The notes under the pieces: generated by a model
Told to the model about the DNA's origin: nothing
Database searches by the model: none
Seen by the model: only the letters and a program-made list of their open reading frames with translations
Made by a program: the position numbers and the translations under genes
Shown: positions 1 to 5,381 of the stretch, piece after piece
Layout of the letters: each line of letters opens with the position of its first letter
Numbering within the stretch: position 1 is the first letter of the stretch
Assembly (NCBI GenBank): GCA_014238935.1
Contig: JABAAD010000042.1
Coordinates: 1-6,244 of the forward strand
Direction of reading: 5' to 3'
Source: Alphaproteobacteria bacterium
GTDB taxonomy: Bacteria > Pseudomonadota > Alphaproteobacteria > JABSOH01 > JABAAW01
DNA length: 6,244 bases

Positions 1-602
1 ACCAAGTGTGCGCGTCGTGCCACGGATTGCGCTTCCTGCACTACCGCGACTTGGAGGCGCTGGGCTACTCGCGCGCGCAGGTTGCAGCCCTTGCCGGACG
101 ATTGGAGGTGGAAGACGGACCGAACGACGAGGGCGAACAATACGCGCGTCCAGCCCTACCCTCCGATCCCTTCGTCTCGCCCTTTGCCAACGACGCGGCG
201 GCGCGAATCGCTAACAACGGCGCGTTGCCGCCCGACTTGAGCCTAATCGTCGCCCAAGAAGCGGGCAAGGGAGGAGCGGACTTCATCTACGCCTTGCTGA
301 CCAGCTACTCCAAACCGCCGACAAGCTTCGAACTGCCGGAAGGACTTTACTACAACAAGGTTTTCGAAGGACACGCGATCGCCATGCCACAGCCCCTCTA
401 CGAAGATCTGATCGCCTACAGCGACGGCGAAAAGGCGAGTATCGAGCGCATGGCGAGTGATGTGACGCAGTTCTTGGCTTGGGCAAGCGACCCCTCGCTA
501 GAGACGCGCAAACGTATGGGATTGCGAGTCGTCGTCTTTCTCGCCGTGTTCTTTGTCGTGGCACTCATGTACAAGCGTCGCGTTTGGGCGCGCGTGCGCT
601 AA
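1..602 (+). CDS. petC: Cytochrome c1 of the cytochrome bc1 complex, C-terminal part (5'-truncated by window edge)
   Basis: This is the haem-c subunit of ubiquinol-cytochrome c reductase, which passes electrons from the Rieske protein to cytochrome c on the periplasmic face. The frame is open from the first base (codons start at base 3), so the GTG at 6 is an internal valine and not a start; the signal peptide and N-terminus lie outside the window. Visible features are the haem-binding CASCH motif (bases 9-23) followed by the family motif LRFLHYRDL, the PPDLS segment (about bases 231-245), PEGLYYN, and AMPQPL, whose Met (bases 384-386) is the expected sixth haem-iron ligand. The end has the usual form: FLAWASDP, then RKRMGLR, one hydrophobic helix (about bases 513-570) and a basic tail KRRVWARVR, a single C-terminal membrane anchor. 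petA and petB are expected upstream but are not in view. Family assignment is very firm; the alphaproteobacterial flavour is my judgement. Confidence 0.96.
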   Translation, partial: QVCASCHGLRFLHYRDLEALGYSRAQVAALAGRLEVEDGPNDEGEQYARPALPSDPFVSPFANDAAARIANNGALPPDLSLIVAQEAGKGGADFIYALLTSYSKPPTSFELPEGLYYNKVFEGHAIAMPQPLYEDLIAYSDGEKASIERMASDVTQFLAWASDPSLETRKRMGLRVVVFLAVFFVVALMYKRRVWARVR

Positions 603-628
603 ACTTTCTAAACTTCGGTCCGCCCAAA
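583..628. repeat. Inverted repeat across the petC/kdsD junction, with a short tandem repeat in its loop
   Basis: TTTGGGCG (583-590) and CGCCCAAA (621-628) are perfect 8-bp inverted arms separated by 30 bases. The loop holds CTAAACTT twice (599-606 and 608-615), the first copy spanning the petC stop codon. The right arm ends directly before GTG 629, a possible kdsD start, so a folded transcript could affect access to that start. No T-run follows, so it does not look like an intrinsic terminator. Function is unproven. Confidence 0.4.
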
Positions 629-1657
629 GTGGACAAGAAGGTGGACAACAGAAACAAGAAAGACTCGCCGAAGACCGAGGCAGACCTCGCTTGCGCGCGC
701 GAAGCGGTCGTCGTGCAGGCGGAGGCGTTGGCGCAACTCTTGCCTCTGTTCGATGCCGAGCAAGAACAGGGGCGGATGTTTTCGCGTGTGCTCGATGATC
801 TTGCAACGTTGCAAGGTCGACTGATCGTCTCAGGCATGGGCAAGAGCGGACATATTGCACGCAAGCTTGCAGCGACTTTCTCTTCGACAGGCACGCCCGC
901 CTACTTCGTGCATCCTGCGGAAGCGAGCCACGGCGACTTGGGAATGATCATGCGCAACGATGCGGTCTTGGCTCTCTCCAGCTCGGGCGAGACGGAAGAA
1001 CTGGGCGATTTGGTCGCCTACACGCGCCGCCACAAGATCCTGCTCGTCGCCCTGACCTCGCAAGCTTCGAGCTCGCTGGCGCGAGGGGCAGATCGAGTAC
1101 TGCTCCTACCGCGCGTGGCAGAGGCGTGTCCGTTGGGCTTGGCGCCGACAAGCTCGACGACGCTCGCCTTGGTATATGGCGACGCGTTGGCGGTGGCTCT
1201 GCTTTCCCGTCGACAATTCACGGCGCAACATTTTCACCGCTTCCACCCCGGCGGCAAGCTGGGAAGGGCGTTGCTGAGCGTGGGCGAGCTGATGCATAAA
1301 GACGATGCCCTGCCAAAGGTCACGCGCGGCTGCAGCATGCGCGAGGTGCTGTTGCAATCGAACAGCAAACGGCTCGGATCGGCAATCGTCTGCAACAACG
1401 ATGGAACCCTCTGCGGAATCGTGACCGACGGCGATTTGCGACGCTGGTTCGTCAGTGGAGAAAAAACATCGTTCGAAACCCCCGTCGAGAAGGTCATGAC
1501 GGCGAACCCCCAGACGATCGGCGAACACAACTCGATCGCCGAAAGCCTCGAGACGATGAACCGGCGTAGCATCACCGCTTTGGTCGTCGTCGACGACAAG
1601 CGACTTGTCGTTGGAATTTTGCATTTGCAAGACTGTTTGCGAGCAGGACAGGCGTGA
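629..1657 (+). CDS. kdsD: D-arabinose-5-phosphate isomerase, KpsF/GutQ family (SIS + two CBS domains)
   Basis: It interconverts D-ribulose 5-phosphate and D-arabinose 5-phosphate in the cytoplasm, the first step to Kdo for the LPS core. Numbered from GTG 629 (342 residues; E. coli KdsD has 328), the SIS domain covers about 45-195 with GMGKSGH (69-75), SSSGETEE (117-124), AEACPLGLAPTSST (164-177) and the FHPGG loop (205-209). K72, E124 (or E121), E165 and H206 match the residues reported as catalytic in E. coli KdsD. Two CBS domains follow (about 220-275, with GIVTDGDLRR, and 287-338, with GILHLQDCLRAG). The start is uncertain: GTG 629 and GTG 641 both give a normal length and neither has a clear Shine-Dalgarno; ATG 479 would overlap petC by 124 bp and is unlikely. 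The stop overlaps the next start as GTGA, implying translational coupling. LPS-transport neighbours favour KdsD over a sugar-alcohol (GutQ) role. Confidence 0.95.
   Translation: MDKKVDNRNKKDSPKTEADLACAREAVVVQAEALAQLLPLFDAEQEQGRMFSRVLDDLATLQGRLIVSGMGKSGHIARKLAATFSSTGTPAYFVHPAEASHGDLGMIMRNDAVLALSSSGETEELGDLVAYTRRHKILLVALTSQASSSLARGADRVLLLPRVAEACPLGLAPTSSTTLALVYGDALAVALLSRRQFTAQHFHRFHPGGKLGRALLSVGELMHKDDALPKVTRGCSMREVLLQSNSKRLGSAIVCNNDGTLCGIVTDGDLRRWFVSGEKTSFETPVEKVMTANPQTIGEHNSIAESLETMNRRSITALVVVDDKRLVVGILHLQDCLRAGQA
1590..1614 (+). repeat. Strong hairpin near the 3' end of kdsD, followed by a short T-run
   Basis: ACGACAAG (1593-1600), loop CGA, and CTTGTCGT (1604-1611) form a perfect 8-bp stem that extends by G-U, C-G and U-G pairs to 1590/1614. 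AATTTT follows at 1615-1620. It resembles a weak intrinsic terminator or attenuator inside the kdsD coding region, about 40 bp before its stop, but these bases also encode conserved CBS-domain residues, so chance is a fair explanation. The overlapping self-palindrome GTCGTCGACGAC (1586-1597) offers a competing fold. Confidence 0.3.
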
Positions 1658-2811
1658 AACCTCTTTATAGCTTCGATACAAGAGCAGCGGCGGGAAGGTT
1701 GCTGTCGCGCTTGCGAACTTGGATACAGAACCCGTCGTGGCGTAGCCGCTACGCGCGCGCGCAGCACGGGCGCGGTGTCGCCCCGCTGCGGCGACGGGCT
1801 GTCGATCTCGCATTGTTGGGGGGGATAGCAATGCTGCCTGCGACAATCTTGTTTTGGAGCGCAGAGAACGAACAACAGCAACTCGCGCGCATGCCTCTAG
1901 AACGAACGAACTATGTCGAGGGATGGACGATGACGCAGACGCAAAGCCATGTTTTCTTCGACGCTCCCTCTGTTGCGTCACGCCAATCCTCTTTGTCCAA
2001 AGCGTCCGACGAAGCCTCTCAGGGATGGTCTTTCCGTTGCGGGCTGCTTTATAAAACTGCGTCTTCTTCCCGTCCTCCCTCCGAACAGCAGCCCCTTGCA
2101 ACGCCGACAAGGCGTTTGCTGTGCGACGAAGGAGCGCGAGTGGCAATGGGAGAAGCGACCTTGTCTACGCAAAGTCTCATCTACGAAAAGGAGGCGCAGG
2201 GGTATCGTCTGACGACCGAGAGTCCTGTCTCCGTACAAGAGGGCGAAAACAGACTCTCTTCGCTCGGCGGCGGCTTCGTCGAAGAGCTTCGTGAAGAACA
2301 TCGTGTTGTCGTCTTCAAGCGCGATGTCGTCTTTTCTTTTCAAGCCCCCTTGAACCGCTACCGCGGCGCGGCGCAAGAGGCGATGCTGCTTCCCTGCAAG
2401 GGAGCGTCGAAAGTGGGCTGTCGCGTGTTCGGCAACGATGCTCTCAGACGCATCATCCTTGCGGGCTCGGTCGTCGTCGCAGGGGAAGACCACGACAAGA
2501 CGGTGCTGTGGACTTTGCAAGCCGAGCGTGTCGTCGTAGAGGACGGACAAGCGCGCTACCACGGCAAAAAACGCGACGGAAGACTAGGCTCGGTGCGTAT
2601 CGTCCTTGCCGACGGCACGCAGCTGAGGGGGCGGCACGGCGGTCACGATCTTTCCGACGAAAGCGGTCTGCTGTGCGGCGCCGTCGAGGTTCGAAGCGGC
2701 GAGGGCGTGCTGACAGGAGCATGCCTGCGTTACAATTTGAAAGAACAACGCTACACTCTGGAATCCGCGGCGAGCGAGCGGGAACTTGGGAAGCGTTTTT
2801 TTGCGCTGTAG
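1654..2811 (+). CDS. LptC-like membrane-anchored LPS transport protein, probably with a C-terminal LptA/OstA-like part
   Basis: The likely role is to take LPS from the LptBFG exporter and pass it along the periplasmic bridge. The start is GTG 1654, overlapping the kdsD stop (GTGA), with CAGGA (1644-1648) 5 bases upstream. The 385-residue product has a basic cytoplasmic N-terminus ending in RRR (46-48), one membrane helix (about 49-68) and a periplasmic remainder rich in short alternating beta-strand patterns. Residues about 88-230 are LptC-like in position and style (LTTESPVSV at 186-194, then a Gly-rich turn and VVVFKRDVVFSF). Residues about 262-371 look OstA/LptA-like: RRIILAGSVVV, later LRGRHGGHDLSD, CGAVEVRSG and GVLTGACLRYNLKEQRYTLES at the end. 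LptC alone is usually about 190 residues and LptA about 180, so the length fits a fusion. No separate lptA with a signal peptide lies in the window. There are six cysteines (129, 157, 248, 256, 341, 357), all periplasmic by this topology. Position between kdsD and lptB is the strongest support; sequence similarity is weak, and an unusually long LptC is the main alternative. Confidence 0.72.
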   Translation: MKPLYSFDTRAAAGRLLSRLRTWIQNPSWRSRYARAQHGRGVAPLRRRAVDLALLGGIAMLPATILFWSAENEQQQLARMPLERTNYVEGWTMTQTQSHVFFDAPSVASRQSSLSKASDEASQGWSFRCGLLYKTASSSRPPSEQQPLATPTRRLLCDEGARVAMGEATLSTQSLIYEKEAQGYRLTTESPVSVQEGENRLSSLGGGFVEELREEHRVVVFKRDVVFSFQAPLNRYRGAAQEAMLLPCKGASKVGCRVFGNDALRRIILAGSVVVAGEDHDKTVLWTLQAERVVVEDGQARYHGKKRDGRLGSVRIVLADGTQLRGRHGGHDLSDESGLLCGAVEVRSGEGVLTGACLRYNLKEQRYTLESAASERELGKRFFAL

Positions 2812-2821
2812 GAATTTTGTG

Positions 2822-3574
2822 ATGTCCTCCCCTGCTGCCGAGGCATCGCCCCCTGCGGGACTTTTGGAGGTGCGCGGGGTGGGAAAGTCCTACGGCGAGC
2901 TGCAAGTCTTGCGCGATTTGTCGCTGAGCGTGGCAACGGGCGAGTGCGTCGGGTTGATCGGTCCGAACGGCGCAGGAAAGACGACCTTCTTCTACATCTT
3001 GGCGGGCTTGGCACGAGCCGACAAAGGCGAGATTCTACTGGACGGCAAAAACATCACGGCGGCAGGCAGCGCCGAGCGCACGCGTTTGCGAATCACCTAT
3101 CTTCCTCAAGAGCCCTCGCTGTTTCAGGGGCTCAGTGCTCAAGACAATTTGGAGGCGATCTTGGAACTCCATTGTCCCAAGGAAGAGCGCGATTTGCAGC
3201 GACGTACCTTGCTCGAAGATTTTTCTCTCACCGAAGTGCGCGCACGCCAAGCGCGCAAGCTCTCCGGCGGCGAACAGCAACGCCTCGAGATCGCGCGCGC
3301 GCTCTGCTGCAATCCGCGCTTCATGCTTTTGGACGAACCGCTGGCGGGTGTCGATCCGATCGCCGTTGCGGACATCGAACGCATGGTGAAAACTCTAAAA
3401 CGACGCGGCATCGGCATCCTGATCAGCGACCACAACATCTACGAACTCTTGCAATTCGTCGACAAGACATGCGTCATGTATCAGGGCTCGGTGATGGCGA
3501 GCGGATCGCCGAAACGCGTTGCCAACAACCCTCTTGTTCGGCGATACTACCTCGGTGAGCGCTTTCGCATCTGA
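2822..3574 (+). CDS. lptB: LptB, ATPase of the LPS export ABC transporter
   Basis: This cytoplasmic ATPase forms a dimer with LptF/LptG and powers LPS extraction from the inner membrane. ATG 2822 is chosen because TAGGAA (2809-2814), overlapping the previous stop, sits 7 bases upstream; the open frame reaches further up to TTG 2786, but that would overlap the preceding gene. The 250-residue product has every ABC hallmark: Walker A GPNGAGKTT (47-55), Q-loop Gln 96 in ITYLPQEPSLFQGLS, signature LSGGEQQR (147-154), Walker B FMLLDE (167-172) then PLAGVDP, and H-loop His 204 in ISDHN. YLPQE.S.F..LS..DNL and the ending YYLGERFRI are specific to LptB among ABC ATPases. Length is normal for the family. 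lptF and lptG are not in the window, as usual for this locus. Confidence 0.98.
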   Translation: MSSPAAEASPPAGLLEVRGVGKSYGELQVLRDLSLSVATGECVGLIGPNGAGKTTFFYILAGLARADKGEILLDGKNITAAGSAERTRLRITYLPQEPSLFQGLSAQDNLEAILELHCPKEERDLQRRTLLEDFSLTEVRARQARKLSGGEQQRLEIARALCCNPRFMLLDEPLAGVDPIAVADIERMVKTLKRRGIGILISDHNIYELLQFVDKTCVMYQGSVMASGSPKRVANNPLVRRYYLGERFRI

Positions 3575-3636
3575 GGCGAGCAAGAAGAGCGAGGAAGAAT
3601 GAAAACGAAGAAAGACGGCGCGTCCGTAAGGAAGCG

Positions 3637-5184
3637 ATGGCGATAGCACCCAAGCTGGAGCTGAGAGCGTCGCAGTCTTTGGTGCTGACGCCGCAGTTGC
3701 AACAGGCGATCAAGCTGTTGCAGATGAACGCGCGCGACATCGAGGCGTGGCTTGACGAACAGATCGAGAGCAATCCTTTCTTGGAAAAGGAGGAGGAGGT
3801 CGCCGACAACGCGAGCGTAGCGACCGAACCCGAGCCCGCCGCGACCCTTGCCGAGTCGCGCGAGGCGGAGGAGGGAAGTGCCACGGAGGGAAACGCCACG
3901 GAGGGCGGAGAGCGTGATGCGCTCGATGTGTTGGAATCGACGCAGACCGATCAGGAGTCTCTGGATGTTTCGTACGAAAATGTGTTCGACGGCGAATCTT
4001 CTTTCACTGAGGTCGGACGAACCTCCGCGCCGTCGCCGTACGATCTTCTGCCAAGCGACTTGGAAGACGAGACGACACGAAGTCTTTCGCACCACTTGCA
4101 TCGCCAACTGGGGCTGGACATCACGGACGGCGAGGAACATGCGATCGGAGCTTTCTTCATCGATTCCTTGGACGAAAACGGCTTCTTGCGCACGAAGGCG
4201 GTGGAGGCGGCGCGCCAGCTGGGTTGCGAGGTAGAACAGGTGGAAGGGGTCTTGGCGAAGCTGCGGCAGTTCGAGCCGCCCGGACTTTTTGCATACGACC
4301 TCAAGGACTGCCTGCGCTTGCAGCTGCAAGATCGCGGCGCGCTCACCGAAGCGCTGGAGGCGATGCTCAAAAACTTGGACTTGCTTGCAAGCGGAAACAA
4401 GGAAATTTTGCGCAAACGCTGCGCGTTGAGTAGCGAGGATTTCGACGAAGCCTTGGCTGCTGTTCGCTCGTTGAACCCTCGTCCTGCCGCGGCGTTCGAC
4501 CATCGTCCCATTCAAACGGTCGTTCCCGACCTGCTCATGCGCGAGGTGAAGGAGGACGAGGAAGAAGCAAGCGACATTTGGCGCGTCGAGTTGAACAACG
4601 AAACCTTGCCGCGCGTCTTGTTGAGCCGCGACTACCACGCCGAGGTCGCATCCGATGTTCGTCTGCGCGGCGACGCACAAGCGCAGGATTTTCTCAAAGA
4701 ACATTGGCAGAGTGCCAATTGGATCGTCAAGGCGCTCGATCAGAGAGCGCAGACGATCCTGAAAGTCGCCGCTGAGATCGTCAAGCGACAACGCGGATTC
4801 TTCCGCTACGGAATCGCAAAACTCGCGCCGCTGGTGTTGCGCGACATCGCAGAGGCGATCAGCATGCACGAAAGCACCGTCTCGCGGGTCGTCAACGGAA
4901 AATACATGCAAACGCCGCGCGGCATGTTCGAGTTGCGCTACTTCTTCACCAAAGCCATTCCGAATTCGATCATGCGCACTTCGCTTTCGGCAAAGGCGGT
5001 GCGCCATCGAATCTGCCAGCTGATCGAGGAGGAAAAACCCACAGAAACCCTGTCCGACGACAAGATCGTCGACAAACTCAAGCAGGAGGGAGTCGAAATC
5101 GCAAGGCGCACCGTCACCAAATACCGCGAAGGAATGCGAATCGGATCCTCGGTCGAAAGACGCAGGCGACACGCGTTGCAATAA
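3637..5184 (+). CDS. rpoN: RNA polymerase sigma-54 factor RpoN
   Basis: It directs RNA polymerase to -24/-12 promoters that need an ATP-dependent enhancer-binding activator; which genes it serves here cannot be seen. ATG 3637 has TAAGGA (3627-3632) just upstream and gives the standard family N-terminus. In the 515-residue product, Region I (1-50) has LELRASQSLVLTPQLQQAIKLLQ-type sequence and ends in SNPFLE. An acidic, low-complexity Region II follows (about 51-130, rich in Glu and Ala). The core-binding domain is about 135-300 (DENGFL at 179-184, EPPGLFAYDLKDCLRLQL at 213-230). The helix-turn-helix lies at about 402-424 (RDIAEAISMHESTVSRVVNGKY). The RpoN box ARRTVTKYRE is intact at 489-498. 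A short basic tail follows. The usual EPPGVGA-type motif reads EPPGLFA here, a mild change. Length is normal, and the gene appears functional. Confidence 0.98.
   Translation: MAIAPKLELRASQSLVLTPQLQQAIKLLQMNARDIEAWLDEQIESNPFLEKEEEVADNASVATEPEPAATLAESREAEEGSATEGNATEGGERDALDVLESTQTDQESLDVSYENVFDGESSFTEVGRTSAPSPYDLLPSDLEDETTRSLSHHLHRQLGLDITDGEEHAIGAFFIDSLDENGFLRTKAVEAARQLGCEVEQVEGVLAKLRQFEPPGLFAYDLKDCLRLQLQDRGALTEALEAMLKNLDLLASGNKEILRKRCALSSEDFDEALAAVRSLNPRPAAAFDHRPIQTVVPDLLMREVKEDEEEASDIWRVELNNETLPRVLLSRDYHAEVASDVRLRGDAQAQDFLKEHWQSANWIVKALDQRAQTILKVAAEIVKRQRGFFRYGIAKLAPLVLRDIAEAISMHESTVSRVVNGKYMQTPRGMFELRYFFTKAIPNSIMRTSLSAKAVRHRICQLIEEEKPTETLSDDKIVDKLKQEGVEIARRTVTKYREGMRIGSSVERRRRHALQ
3874..3903 (+). 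repeat. Two-copy 15-bp tandem repeat within rpoN Region II
   Basis: GGAAGTGCCACGGAG (3874-3888) and GGAAACGCCACGGAG (3889-3903) are adjacent and differ at two bases. They encode the pentapeptides GSATE and GNATE in the acidic linker of sigma-54. The unit is in frame, so copy change would alter linker length without breaking the protein. Confidence 0.75.
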
Positions 5185-5262
5185 CACGCGATGAGCGCGC
5201 GGAAGCCTTCAGGAAGAAGTAACTCTCCCAATAGACGAAGAGATGAAAGCTGTGGAAAACTC

Positions 5263-5297
5263 TTGACAGGTCTTTCCCCTTGCCGCTAGATTATAAT
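5263..5297 (+). promoter_or_regulatory. Candidate sigma-70-type promoter for the metal transporter
   Basis: A perfect TTGACA -35 hexamer lies at 5263-5268. TAGATT at 5287-5292 (4 of 6 matches) follows with an 18-bp spacer and is the best-spaced -10. A perfect TATAAT at 5292-5297 also exists but is 23 bp from the -35, too far for the pair, though it could serve with a weaker -35. This is the only clear promoter in the window and lies in the gap after rpoN, so the transporter probably has its own transcript starting near 5300. I see no convincing rpoN terminator between 5185 and 5262. Confidence 0.6.
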
Positions 5298-5306
5298 GAT
5301 TCTAAA
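5290..5306. promoter_or_regulatory. Candidate Irr/ICE-like operator overlapping the -10 region
   Basis: ATTATAA (5290-5296), TGA, TTCTAAA (5300-5306) matches the iron control element bound by Irr in alphaproteobacteria, as I recall it (TTTAGAA-N3-TTCTAAA), at 12 of 14 defined bases; the right half is perfect. It overlaps the -10 hexamers, where a bound repressor would block transcription, and the gene served encodes a likely metal exporter. The A+T-rich -10 region raises the chance of a random match, so this is a suggestion. Confidence 0.35.
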
Positions 5307-5323
5307 CTCTCGTGAAAGAGAGT
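5306..5323 (+). promoter_or_regulatory. Perfect inverted repeat (hairpin) at the expected 5' end of the transporter mRNA
   Basis: ACTCTC (5306-5311), loop GTGAAA, and GAGAGT (5318-5323) form a perfect 6-bp stem at about +5 of the predicted transcript. The right arm contains GAGAG, the only Shine-Dalgarno-like sequence for ATG 5334, so the hairpin could hide that site. It may equally be a second protein-binding palindrome. It is too short and lacks the T-run of a terminator. Confidence 0.4.
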
Positions 5324-5369
5324 CACAAACAAGATGAAAAACAAAATTATGGCTTCGCGGATCAAGCGC

Positions 5370-5374
5370 AGGGG
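5370..5374 (+). promoter_or_regulatory. Shine-Dalgarno sequence favouring the start at 5382
   Basis: AGGGG lies 7 bases before ATG 5382, an ideal spacing and the best ribosome binding site in this region. The in-frame ATGs at 5334 and 5349 have weaker or badly spaced sites, so 5382 is preferred for the transporter. Confidence 0.6.
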
Positions 5375-5381
5375 AAACTTT

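Noticed and set aside
479..628. Upstream ATG 479 as the start of kdsD
   Set aside because: It would overlap petC by 124 bp and add about 50 residues with no counterpart in the family.
1818..1824. G7 tract in the membrane-helix codons of the LptC-like gene as a phase-variation switch
   Set aside because: Seven Gs is short for slippage, and LPS transport is normally essential, so on/off switching is unlikely.
1106..2146. 346-codon - strand open frame across the end of kdsD and the start of the LptC-like gene
   Set aside because: It spans two + strand genes, is Arg/Ser/Ala-rich without motifs, and is best explained as a shadow.
2796..2802. T7 tract near the end of the LptC-like gene that could slip into the lptB frame and make a fusion
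   Set aside because: The fusion would join a periplasmic C-terminus to a cytoplasmic ATPase, which is topologically implausible, and lptB has its own good ribosome binding site.
4703..4719. Perfect inverted repeat ATTGGCA-GAG-TGCCAAT inside rpoN
   Set aside because: It encodes the conserved HWQSANW region of sigma-54 and lacks correct -24/-12 spacing; coding constraint explains it.
3547..5187. Very long open frame on the - strand opposite rpoN (546 codons)
   Set aside because: It mirrors rpoN codon bias, has low-complexity Leu/Arg/Gln-rich sequence, no recognisable domain, and rpoN on the + strand is unmistakable.
5251..5259. DnaA-box-like TGTGGAAAA
   Set aside because: It is a single match to a relaxed 9-mer, with no cluster or A+T-rich unwinding region; chance is enough.
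5185..5262. Intrinsic terminator after rpoN
   Set aside because: Only short GC-rich pairings are present (CGCG repeats, GAAGCCTTC) with no T-run.
5191..5289. 32-codon ORF starting at ATG 5191 after rpoN
   Set aside because: It has no ribosome binding site, runs through the TTGACA promoter element and resembles no known small protein, including hpf.
5298..5381. Manganese riboswitch (yybP-ykoY type) in the exporter leader
   Set aside because: The leader is too short, and I see none of the conserved paired loops of that class.
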